A stretch of DNA of 64,000 nucleotides from Pagrus major (Eukaryota; Chordata; Actinopteri; Spariformes; Sparidae), in NCBI RefSeq assembly GCF_040436345.1, contig NC_133221.1, positions 4,543,663 to 4,607,662 of the forward strand. The letters are read 5' to 3'. Made by a program: the position numbers and the translations under genes. Positions 10,891 to 22,400 of the stretch are shown here, piece by piece; the stretch's first letter is position 1, and every line of letters begins with the position of its first letter. Below the pieces are notes generated by a model, which had not been told where the DNA came from, searched no databases, and was given only the letters and a program-made list of their open reading frames with translations.

Positions 10891-10955
10891 CTTCTTCTTC
10901 TTCTTCTTCTTCTTCTTCTTCTTCTTCTTCTTCTTCTTCTTCTTCTTCTTCTTCT
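10891..10955. repeat. (CTT)n microsatellite
   Basis: About 21 perfect CTT units lie upstream of gpr182 and downstream of pip4k2c. This is a triplet repeat long enough to be polymorphic and to adopt polypurine/polypyrimidine structure. Confidence 0.97.
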
Positions 10956-11109
10956 CTGTGTTAACTGGCGTATCACAAACAAACTTCCTGCTGTATCAGA
11001 GTTTTTAGGTTTGGCTTCATATTATCAGCTCTATTTATCGACTAGAATTCCACCGATACCGATAAACAGCCAATAATGAAAAATTCCTAATAACGAGCCG
11101 ATAATTAAT

Positions 11110-11270
11110 CGTGCATGTTTATGATTTAACATCGCGCCCTATAACACTGTAGGACAGTTTGAAAAACATAATAAATGCAGCTGAACCAGATGTATTGTTT
11201 TTTTTAACCCCTACATCACCCACAATGCAACTCAACCACTGACGTTTTGGAGATTCGGGGGCATGTTACA
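11110..11270. mobile_element. Partial repeat related to 20060-20455
   Basis: The words ATAACACTGTAGGACAGTTT and CACCCACAATGCAACT recur in the same order at about 20252 and 20328 (ATAACACTGTTGGGACAGTT; TACCCACAATGCAACT). The segment is therefore a partial copy of the same dispersed family. Confidence 0.55.
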
Positions 11271-11621
11271 CTAGCAGCCGATAATAAAGCCTCCAGCCTG
11301 CAGCAGAGATGAGGTGCAACAAAAACTTTTTCCACATGTGCCGAACTCCTCCCCAAGATCTGTACAATCAGTGGAGTCACACATTTGTACACATTTTAGT
11401 TAAAAGCAGTTTCAAGCAAGTCTTTTATAAAATACTGTACTTTCTCATACCGTGCTGTGATGATGAGTGTGCTGGAGATGAAGAGGGCAGCTCCCTCCTG
11501 AGGCCTCGGTGAGTTTTCTGTGCTGAAGCCTGCAAACACAAGATGAATCCTTCCAGCTCTGATGTTGAGGACTATCTGAGCAATCAAGCAGCCACAAGTT
11601 TCTACCCTCCCATTTCTCATG

Positions 11622-11622
<1 letters not shown>

Positions 11623-11680
<58 letters not shown>
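11623..11680. repeat. (AC)n microsatellite
   Basis: About 28 perfect AC units. The Cys-Val and His-Thr ORFs on both strands are artefacts of this repeat. Confidence 0.97.
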
Positions 11681-11684
<4 letters not shown>

Positions 11685-11742
11685 CTAACAGGACATCCTC
11701 AGTGAATACTGGGGAGTGGTATAGACGTCCAGGGCAACACAG

Positions 11743-12379
11743 TTAAAGGGAATGTATGTTAATTTCCAACTTGGGGAGTTGGTAAACTGTATAAAGACAG
11801 AAAAGTGTTCAGAGAATTCAGTCATTATCTACTCGGCCCTGTGTCGATGGAAAGTCAGGTGAAGTTTCCTCGTCCACAAAACATTTCTGGAGCTTCACAG
11901 CAAAACAGAGTTGCAGCGTTCAACTAAACAACTAAAGTAAAGAAACCAAATAAATATAAAATGGCTCCATAAAGCTTCTCTGGCGTCATCCAAGCCTGTG
12001 GAAGCTCTGAGATCCCAATTTGATTTGATGTTATTCACACGGTCGAGCTTGTGCATTTACTTCCGACGGGATGCACGCTAACGCTTTTAGCTCAGCAGCT
12101 ACAATAAAGATTTCAGCTCAAAAAAAAGGGTGTAAATAACGTCTTTTTCAAATCAATTTCAGATCTCATGTGCAGTAAAGAGCCATGTTGTGTTTTTTTT
12201 TTGTTTTTTTGGAAAAAGCCCCCATCTGCTTCAGTTGTCTGGGAGAACGCTGCGACTCAGTTTTGCTGTGAAGCTCCAGAAATGTTTTGTGGACGAGGAA
12301 ACTTCACCTGACTTTCCATCAGCATGGGGGTGAGCAGGTGGTGGCTCAGTTTTCATGTTTGGGTGAACTGTTCCTTTAA
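11743..12379. mobile_element. Foldback element, copy 2 (TTAAAGGG...CCTTTAA)
   Basis: It has the same ends as the copy at 6040-6571. The inverted arms are long. The left arm (about 11845-11918) carries GATGGAAAGTCAGGTGAAG, TCCTCGTCCACAAAACATTT and CTGGAGCTTCACAGCAAAAC. The right arm (about 12245-12322) carries their inverse, giving roughly 75 nearly matching base pairs around a loop of about 330 bases. No transposase ORF is present, so this is a non-autonomous element. Confidence 0.7.
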
Positions 12380-12737
12380 CAAAAAACAACCACTTTTTCC
12401 TTTCGAAATATGTGATATAAACAAACTAAATAAACAACCTTTTGTTTTGGAATAAACTGAATAATTTCATACTGTTTTCCTTTGTTGATTTGTGGCGGAC
12501 CCTGCCACCTTTCTAGCTTCAAACAGTGTTCTGGTGACCTTATTTTCCTCTGAGAACAGTTTGTTTATTCAGTTAAGGAAAAAATAAATACTGAGCTTGT
12601 ATTATTAACTCATTAATATTTCAAATATTACAATTCTGAGTGTGAATTTCTTCTCCAAAACTACGTAGTGCCCCTTTAAAGACAAAACGTAGCTGTATGC
12701 TACTAGCAGCTCTTTGAGGCTGTTTTTTAGACTTGAG

Positions 12738-12862
12738 TTAAATGCTAACACCGTGCTAACATGCTCACAATAGTAATGTTAGCATGCTGATGCTAAACAG
12801 ATGTAATGATTACCATATTTACCATCTTAAAGTGTTAGCATGCTAACATCTGTGATTAGTTT
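12738..12862. mobile_element. GCTAACATGCTAAC-type dispersed fish repeat
   Basis: The segment contains GTGCTAACATGCTCACAAT, AATGTTAGCATGCTGATGCT and TTAGCATGCTAACATCTG. This is the order seen in a common percomorph repeat with many GCTAAC/GTTAGC words. The family match is from memory. Confidence 0.55.
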
Positions 12863-13354
12863 TGCAGGTGTTTGTTTACAAAATGGACAAAACTATATAT
12901 TTATTATTATTATACTATATTTTATCTCATTGACATAGTGTAGTTTTTCAAGCAGACGTAGTTGACTGTGTCTTTCAAAAGCTGGAGGAGTTTCTCTGAA
13001 GCCAGTCAGTTTTTTTACGAGCAGTCATAAAAATCTTCAGGAGGTTGACATCACTTTCACACAGACCTTCAGGAATTTGTCCAAAAGGAATAAAAATAGT
13101 TTACGACTCATATATGGGCAATATAGAAAAGAAGTATGCCGGCCTTGTCGCCTGTCCGTTTGGATTTCTGGGGTCATAAAAACCTGAATCAAGTCTGAAA
13201 AATGGACGATACCCTGTGCAGAGCAGTGCTTCTCTTCTGGGTGCAACCAGCACCAGGATACGGTTAAAACACTTACATTAAAATCAAGAGGGAGGTATGC
13301 GTGTAGCTTCATCAGATTTTTTGATCTACTCGATCAAATCTCTTTAGGTCAGTG

Positions 13355-13896
13355 ATAGGGATGTAAGGTATTTTCTTTAATCAATAGTCGACTGCCTTAA
13401 CAATCAAATATCGATTAATCATTAATAACATATGAAATATGTTGAACATTTTTCCTTTACAAAACTGTTTCAACCACTGACATGATCTGTGTTTGATGTA
13501 AAATCAGAGTCGGCTACATTAGGAGCTACAAAAAGAGATACAGTAAACATAAAGTTATTGAATTTTAAACGAATTAACACAAAATAATAATAAATTAATC
13601 ATTTTAATTGCGGAGCTCGCGTCTGTCTCTACAGAACAAAATCCAACCGATACTGAAGTGACTAAATGGCTAAAACATGATATCAGTTTGTGTCAAATGT
13701 CTTTTTTATATTTTTTTAATTACTTGTATCTTAATTAAATACATTTTCTCACCCAAGTATTTTCTGTTTTATTTGGATACATCTGAAAAGCAAGTATCTG
13801 TAATCTGTTACTGTGAGATACTCTTTGATGTATCTGTGCCCATCTCTTATTGTCGATTAGGACATTTTGAATCGATTAATCATTAACGTCCCTAAT
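13355..13896. mobile_element. Miniature element with TAGGGATGTAA / TTAACGTCCCTA ends
   Basis: The left end TAGGGATGTAAGG is inverted at the right end (complement TAGGGACGTTAATG). Sub-terminal ATCGATTAATCATTAA words occur on both sides. There is no coding capacity. It looks like a non-autonomous DNA transposon of the kind common in fish. Confidence 0.5.
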
Positions 13897-15424
13897 CAGT
13901 GAATTACATTCTGCAGACATTTCATTTTCCAATCAGTTTGCAGCGTTTCCTCAGTGAATTACCCTTCATCATCCTATGTGTATGTATGCGGCTGGTAGAA
14001 ATGGTGCAGAAACAGTAAAAACGGGCCCCACATAGCAGAGAACAATGCCAGGAAGCGTGGTGGGTGACAGGCAGAGTGTAGAGGAGGTGGGAGGCCTGGG
14101 GCACATCAGCCTCACTGAGGAAGGAGGCTCTTTAACCTAGACGGGCTCGCACACATCCTCATTATCGACGCATTTCAACACTGTAAAGCTGAGCCGCAGG
14201 CTGGCTTCACTGCAGCCTGTGTCGGCGATGACAGAGCGAGAGTTTATCAAACATTTTACACGTAAGAAGTGCAGACCTGGCAACTCCTGATCGAAGGTTA
14301 AGCTGAGACGAGCTCGTAAAGGTCACGACTGAGTTCAGCCTCGTACGGAGTGAACGCAGGAACGTTTGTGTTGGCTGTGATTCACACTGATTAATGGGAT
14401 CTGCTCCCTGGACTCGCCGGTGTTCCTGCTGCCTCTCCGGAGTTGTCAGCAGTTTGCAGCTTAATGACCCCTTCAACGACGCCCTCCTTCTGTCTTGCTG
14501 CTCATCCTGCCTGACTCCCATTGTCTGCATCCATTCAGGTTTTTCTGGTGAAACACGTAGGAACCAGTCAGCAACTTCTGCCTCTTCTGATGAAACAGGA
14601 AGGAACCAGTCAGCAAAAACACATCTTCTGGAAAGAGTGAGACAAACAGCAGTCCCTGACCCCCTCGGCACGTTATCTGAGAACGGATTAAAACAACTGT
14701 AATGACAAACGGCTACAGTTCACCTGATACTCTGGCCTGCAGAAAACCACTCAGCTGCAAGTAAACTACCTTTAACTGTAGGTACTGCGAACACTCACCC
14801 ACCCAGCAATCAAACCTTGTTCCAGTTCCCTTTTTCTGGTCATGAATTTTCTCATAAAAAAAAAAAATCATGTTAAAACTTCTCTTAAATTCACGACTTT
14901 GTGAAACCCCTTCAGAGTTTGTGGTTCTTCGTATGAATATCCCAAAACCTCAACAGCGGCTTATTTTAAAGTGGATTCGGCTGAAATTTGTCCTGAACAT
15001 CCGAGAAACACTCAGGAAACTCGTCACCACGTGTTCATTAAAATAGTTATTGCTAAATCTAATCTAATAACAGGAAGTCAATTTCAAGGAAGTTATTTTC
15101 ACATCACATCAAGTTAAATATAGCTTTGGAGCAGAAAAGAAAAACACTATGTAACATATTTTGACTGTAGATTTTCTACAATTTCCTTTAAACTTTGTGA
15201 AATTGTTGCTATTTATTGCATATATATGTATAAAACAATATATAAAACATGTTTTGTTGCTCCTCAATCACACACTCTGGCTCCATATGCAGTTTTCCTT
15301 CATTAGACGACATTTCAGCTCGTCACAGTAGTCTTCTTGATTGTTTAGTGTTGGAGCTTGATTGTCTGATCACTCACGTGTGACGCGGCCTATATAACAT
15401 GAGTGGCTGCATGTCAGCGTGTGT

Positions 15425-15520
15425 GTTGATCTTGAAGAAGGCCCGAAGGCCGAAACGTCATCGAATTAAAGACAAACCGGAGATGGAGCCAGAATGTGTG
15501 ACTCTACCTTTCTATGATAC
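15425..15520 (+). mobile_element. Dispersed repeat with GAAGAAGGCC..GGCCGAAACGTC hairpin
   Basis: The word CTTGAAGAAGGCCCGAAGGC is followed by CGAAACGTC. This is a recurrent fish/vertebrate repeat motif with a small internal palindrome (GGCC CGAA GGCC). It is only a fragment. Confidence 0.45.
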
Positions 15521-17782
15521 TTGATGATCATTTATATATTTGTTTTAAATAGCTAATCCTTCCTACTTTTCACTGGCTGCGTTACATTCAGTGGTTTTAT
15601 TATCTGCACCCTAACACCTGCTGATGGGACTGTAGGCTGACGAGCTGACTCGTCTTGGCTGCCTCCCTTCGTCTCACCCACGTGTCACTGGTGCTACGGA
15701 TTGTGCACCTCATGGACTTAATTCGGAAATAATTTTAATTGAATGTTCTACAAGAAACTTTTAACTGGTTATGAAACGGTCTCAGTTTAATAGTGACGAC
15801 TCTGTGTGACCCATGTAAGCACATGAGACGACCAGCGAGGGGGATTGAGTTGGATCTGGAGCCAGAACAGTGACAGTGAACAATGAAAACAAAACCTGAA
15901 CTAACAAAAGGAAACTTTGGCATTGACATGTTTGTATTTGGATAAAGTTGTATTGACATTGAAAAACAGACATTAAAAATTATTTCATTTTATTTAGATT
16001 TTTTTGGGGATTTTGATGTTTTTTTTTGACAATGTTCAGATTTTTCCCTCATGTCTGTCTTTTATCAGTGGCAGTGATTTTTACGATGTTTGTTATTTTT
16101 TCAGTGTCAACTCTTCTGGCTCCATAGTTGGATCGGTCATAAAATTAAAACTTAGTTATGGCTGAGTGCTGATGATGAATTGAGGCGTCTCACAGCCAAT
16201 AGAAAGAAGCTGCTCTGTACCTACCTGTAACCTATTTTACTTTGTTTCACCATCGTCATCTTTTGTCATTTCTGACCTCCAGCCTTTTATTTAATCTCCC
16301 TCCTTCGTCTCCACAGCGCCAGAAAGGTCTGACTGCACCTATTCACATTCTGATATAGGGGCGAAATAATTTTCACTGCTTTCTAAGGTATGATGCAATT
16401 AAAAATCTCATTCAGTCAACCTCTGAGAAGCCTTTTGAACACTGTACCAAAGATATACAGCACCATGGAGTTGAAGTACCTGACAGACTGTACATAAGAG
16501 CCACCTGTGAGGTCACCGTCTGTCAAACCGGTGGCTTTAACATTTGAGCAGCAGAGAAAACTTCTAATGTCGTCATCTCTCAGGGTTACTTGGAATAAAC
16601 CTGATTCTGACACCACTTCTAATTACGGCAACAAATCTAACTGATTCAGCATTCAACAGCCGGGTTTGTGTCTCCTCACAGGTCAGGAGTTTAAGTTAAG
16701 ATTTTTCCAGACTTTACAGACTCAGCCCAGTAGTTTGAGAGGAATGTATGTCAGACAAAATACGAACCGACCGAATAATACTTCGGTCCCTATAACCACA
16801 GCACTGACATGGCAAAAAAGAAAAAAATCAGATGTCATCATGAAGACTCCCACACAGACATTTTCCAATAAATAACGAGTCAAAACACTTTTCAGAAGTT
16901 CTTTGTAAAATATATTTTGGTCCAAAAGCTGATTTGCAAAAATACAACATGTGCAATCATCAGAGGATGAGGCATCATACAGAGTATCCTGTATCTACGC
17001 TGCCTTGTCAGTGTGTTTTAGGAAAGCTGTTTCATGTCACTGTGTTAAGGCGAACTGCACGAGCTACTCAAATGTAGTGTTACTGTCAATAAAGTTTTAC
17101 ACAGTACCTTGGTTACCACTAAATCTCAAACGTCGTTACATTACACAGACAATAGTTCCTAGTTCTATTGCTATATTCTTTATTTCTTATCCTATCACAA
17201 TGATTCACGTAGCGCACATCTGCCATTTAAATGCACAAAACACTACACCATGTTCAGAAAGGAGTGTGTCCAGAATGATGACGGATGGGCTCGTTTTCAG
17301 GAGTGTTTTGATGTCGAGTTAAGACGTCGACGCGCGACGTTCTTCATTAAAAAAGGCAGGACTGATCCTAAAAAGTTGGACGAGTCGCTTCGTTAATGTG
17401 GGTAAAGGAAAATGCTCCGAGGTCGGCCGGCCCACATTCTCGTCACAGGCTGTTTGTAACTAAAGAGACGCAGGGAAAAAATCTTTACAGGCTAAAAAAA
17501 ACATTGTGTGATTTCAATTGTTCGGTACGTTTTCTATCAAATTAAGTCGAGACTTTGGTAGAAAACAGGAATTTGATCCTTCCTAATTATGTTTCATTGA
17601 ACTGCTCTGTCACAATAGAGCTAATTTAATTGTATGCAAATCCTGCCTGGATAAAGCTTTGATCCCACACGTTTGGCACTCTAAACATTCAAATGGCCTC
17701 CTTCAACAGATAAATAATATTATCTCTAGACTACCACTATTTTAACACCCATCTCTATTAAAGTTTATTCATTATTCTAAGA

Positions 17783-18010
17783 TTGAAGGAATAGTTTGAC
17801 ATTTTGGGAAACAAAAATTCTACTTCTTACTGAGAGTTCGATGAGAAGATCCAGCCAGAAGTTAAATTTAGATTAGCTTAGCATAAAGAGTTGAGGCAGG
17901 AGGAGACAGCTAGCTTAGCTCCATCCAAAAGGTAACAACATCCACCTACAAGCACCTCTGAAGCTCACTAGTTAACATCTCATTTGTTTAATCCGTACAA
18001 AATCCAAAAT
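17783..18010 (+). mobile_element. Percomorph 'GAATAGTTTGACATTTTGGGAAA' repeat
   Basis: The segment starts GAAGGAATAGTTTGACATTT. It continues with TTAGCTTAGCATAAAGA, AGCTAGCTTAGCTCCATCC, AAGCACCTCTGAAGCTCACT and TTTGTTTAATCCGTACAAAA. This order is that of a very common percomorph repeat, recognised from memory. It supports the taxonomic guess. Confidence 0.65.
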
Positions 18011-19465
18011 GCAAAAACAACACGTTGTGCACAGACCCTCTTTCGAGGCAAACTGTCACCAATGTCAATGCTAACTGTCTCCTCGTCCTCCTACAGCTTC
18101 AACATATTTAAAAGATGCCCTGTGGAGGTTTTATTTTGCTTGTTATTGTTCCTTGTGGTGAATTCATGCGCTCCTCCAAAGGTCTCTTTGCTCCGTAAGC
18201 TTTTAGGTCGTAATTTGGAGACAAATCACATGTCAAGTGAGACAAACTAACTTGCTACAAATTTTTGCTGCTTGATACAAAAGGAAAACTCGCACAATGC
18301 TAATTTTTGATGCCTAATCTACAAGAGGAGTCTCCCTGAAAGCAACACAGTTTAGTCTAATTTGAAGGTTCTTGGTTTGATATACCTCTGAGTTTTTTCA
18401 AATATCCTGCAGCCTGATCGTGTACCAAAATTATCCCCGACATAAAAGCTGTTGTACGGCTTGAGAGGGCGTTTACGTTTTTCCGATTATTCAGACACCA
18501 CATGAATGCACCGTGAGTGAAAAGACCTGGAAGTATCAAAGTGGCAGCGATGATAAAAGCTAGTTGTATCCTCTAAATGCTAAGGAAAGGTACGTTGACG
18601 CTAGTATAGAAAACACTTGACCATCTTTTATGAAAGGACAAAGTTGTCCTACAATCTCTTGCAGCAGCAACATTTAACGAGATGCACCAATCATCTGGCA
18701 TCGAATGCTAAGTTGCTTCGCGTAAGTGCAGCCGGATTCTCTCAGCACCAGTTTTCTTTTCCGGAGTCCGGATGTTTTCCATCGAGGTCAAGAAAAAAGT
18801 GTTTAGGAAGAATAATAGGACTAATTGATTGCATCCCATGTTTACTAACGTGCACTTTTCTTCTTCTTCACTGCCTTTGTTGGCGTGTTGCTAATTATTT
18901 TAGCGTATTAGCGCCACCTGTTGAGCAGTGGAATAATGTGACACCTTTGGCAGGACTGTGTACCCACATGCAACCTCATGAACGCGACAAACAACACAGG
19001 GACTCTTTCAATTAAAAAAAGAGTAGTGCTACTGGGTTTAATCTTCTCATCCGACTTAAAGAAAGAAATAAAATAACTGCCCAAAACTTCAAACCTCTTC
19101 CTTTAAGTTTAGTTCATGCCTGAGGACCCAGACTGAAAAAAAAAGAAAAGAAAAATAATATTTGATCTTGCACTGATGTGCTCTAACACTTCCAACACTG
19201 ATCAACAGCAGTTTGTTTCCATGTACCCTACAACTCCAAAGTTATTCAGTTAAGAGTGCTTAATATCTAGAAGAAATGCTTCTTAAATCTTAAAAATAAA
19301 TATATGCATCAGAAGTAGTACATTATATTGCTACAACGTTAAGTAGTCTCGCCTCAGATCACCACATTTAAATAATGATCCGTGTGCGCACTATTTTTGG
19401 TCAATGATAAAATAGACTTATAGCTCTCAGTTGGATCGACTTATGGCAGTGTTCATAGCTGAGCG

Positions 19466-22400
19466 TTACGCAAAAATGTTTGAGATGAAGTCGCGAAATC
19501 GTTTGGCGTACTGCTCGGGGTGGACTGTGGAGATTTCAGCGCCAGCCTGCAGCAAAGAGAGAGAAGAGGTGGAGACAGAGAGCAAAAAAAGGTCATCAGC
19601 ATCATCTCTTTACATCGTGCACTTCATGACATGACAGGAGAGGAAACATCAAACGTCGCCCTTCGTGCAGGTACGACTCAGTGTTGTGAACAGCCTGACA
19701 GCAGCCCTCCACCTCTTTCCTTCCTCTCGCTCGTGCTACTCACCCCGTGTTTGACAGTTTTTGCTGCATGAGCGGCTTTCTTCTTTGTGTCGTACTGAGT
19801 AAGTACGTCAATCAGGCCCATGAAATAGACCTCCCTCTGAGGGGCTCCTGAGATGAAAGGCAGAGAACAATCAGGGTGATGTTATTGGGCCTATATTGAC
19901 AGTACTGTACAGGCAGTGACGGGCCTCGTAGCAACAATCATAAAGATGAAAGATCCTTGTTAAAAGTGAATATCAAAAGCAATATCGTTACTTTCCAGAT
20001 GACCTATAAGCTGATAGTTAAGATGAAATTATAAAACATGGATGTCAGAAGACGAGGTACATTTAAAGGGTAACTCCACCACATTTGGTCTTGCGGAGTA
20101 CTACTGCATATGTGAAAAAAGTCATATAAACTCTTCTGTGGCTCCAGAGGAAGCTACATGTAATCTGATAAATCAGTTCCTCAATGGCTGAGTTGCATCG
20201 TGGGTAATGTAGGCGCCAGGTTTTGAAAAGCAGTCTGCTTGTCTAGCACTCCGATAACACTGTTGGGACAGTTTAAAAACAAATGATCAGAACTGATACA
20301 GAGAACCAGAGATTCTGCGCCTACATTACCCACAATGCAACTGCCAGAAAGTCAGGGGATCACCAGTCCTTCATATTTCTCGTCTTGGGAGCATGACTAT
20401 CATTCTTCCGCATTAAATCAGAGACGAGTAAGCATTTCTCCCCAAACATCACAATTTACTCTCAGTCTCGATTAGTCTTATTTTGAGGCCTGACCCGAGT
20501 GTTCACCTGGGCAGCTCCCGATTGCGTACACGTCCACATATGGGTCGAACTCCCCGGGCCCCAGAGGCTTGCAGGCAGACATGTAACCAGCGATTCCCTC
20601 TGGAGAGGTGCCATAAGAGCCCACCGTCGCGCCCGCTGCCAGGCCGTTCTCCGCCTCCGGTTCTTCCTCGTTGGAGACCTCCTCGCCCTCCTCCTCGTCC
20701 CGTTCAGCTCGACCCACGTCGTGGATACCGAGCAGCAGGCTGTAGTCCATGATCTTCAGCCTCACCAGAAACTGGGAAACGGGAGACATTAGTTTTTACA
20801 ACATGGTTGACGACACAGATTTACTGTAATAGAAGAAGGAATGTAAAATACGGTTTATTACAATTGTTGATTATAAAGTGAACAATCATCAAAATAGTTC
20901 TAAATTAATATATCAATTGATTAATCTAGCAATCATGTTGTGGTTTTTAAACTAGTAAGAGGAATCTGTCCTCCTGCGGCCAAAATGGCATCACAGGCCC
21001 GGTTCATCCCTGATGTGCTGATGCTGCCGCTGTGTGGCAGAGGTGTGCAACAACAGCGAGGTGTCGCCTACCTCCACGTCTCTGTTGACCTTCTCCATGA
21101 ACTTCTCCTTCTGCTCCTCTGTCACGTACACCTTCTGCATGTTGTTCCTGAAGTCCATGTCCTTGAAGGTAGGAAGCTCTTTTCCCTTAAATAATAAAAG
21201 ACATATTTTAGACATATGCCTTCAGGAGGAGACAGCTGGTCACTTCATAATTTAAAAAATTGGATACGAGATGTGTCTTTTACCCGTTCTTTGTCACTGG
21301 CTTCACGAGCCACCAGAGAGCCCTGCAAGAACAAACTGGTGTAAACACTTTGACTGAAAACAGAGAATCTGATGCTTGATTGAATTACATGTTTTATTAC
21401 ATTACATACTAGATCATATTTACAAATTAATACAGCCAGTCAGTGCCACCACAGAAAACATTAGACTCTCCAAGTACCACCACTATGACCGACGTTACCT
21501 TCAGTAGCGTAGGCCTGCTCTGTTCAGATTACTGTTTTGTGCCGTTTGCTGCTACTGTTAGCTTCAGCTGTGCGGTATTATGGATCCAACTGTTTTTTTG
21601 CAAGACCCCCCCACTCCACTTCTGATTGGCTTGTTTTCATATGACAAAAGCCTTAACAGCTTCGTGGTCGTGGTACTCTGTGCTAAATACATCCATGAAT
21701 GTTTTTCGACAGGGGAAGAGGCGAGAAAGGAGGTGAAGCTGTGACAGGCACCTTCTCCCTACTCATTTGCTTTTTTATAGAAATAAAACCCATTTTGCTT
21801 ATTTTTGTGTTTCAGCACCCATGTTCAACAAATTAAAACCTACAAGGTGCTAACATATCAACGTTGGCGCTACTTATAACGTGTCTGTGGAAGTCAGCTA
21901 CAGTTATTGGGGATCAGTGTGGGGGACTTGATAATGAAACTTATAAGCATTCACTTTGTTCAAGGTATGGGCAAGATCTAAAGATTTTAAGTTCAAAATC
22001 ACAGTAAGCACACATCAAGCATCATCGATGAATATCTTAAAAATGTCCAGTGTTGTCACGAGTTAATAAACCAGTGGTTAAATTTGTCAACATGACTAGG
22101 TTTGAGTTCAACTGATCGTGTACATTTTATACTTTCATCCCTATTATTAGCATTATTTATCTCTTACTTCCTATCTGCACTTATTTCTGTGCATGTGCTG
22201 CTGCAACATCTGAATGTCCCCTTTGGATACTTCTTATCTTAAACAGAGTATTAAGCCACTTCTGCTCTAAAAGCTATGAATTAGCAGGTTGTTAGCACCT
22301 CGGCGGCCAGCTTATGGAAAAGTACTTTGTGCAGGACTTCCACATTACAGTGATGAGAAGTAGGACGTGTGATTAAAAAGGTCAGACTGTTTGTCGTGAA

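Larger units (their letters stand above)
12380..19465. other. Gene-free, repeat-rich stretch between gpr182 and pip4k2c
   Basis: No coding exon could be recognised. Besides the repeats listed separately it holds a 42-bp imperfect tandem duplication at about 14544-14627 (GAAACACGTAGGAACCAGTC / GAAACAGGAAGGAACCAGTC). It also holds AT-rich DNA that may include the 3' UTR of pip4k2c, which runs on the minus strand and stops at 19466. The ORFs here lack any recognised domain. Confidence 0.5.

Noticed and set aside
11396-11746. Cys-Val and His-Thr repeat ORFs
   Set aside because: They are translations of an (AC)n microsatellite.
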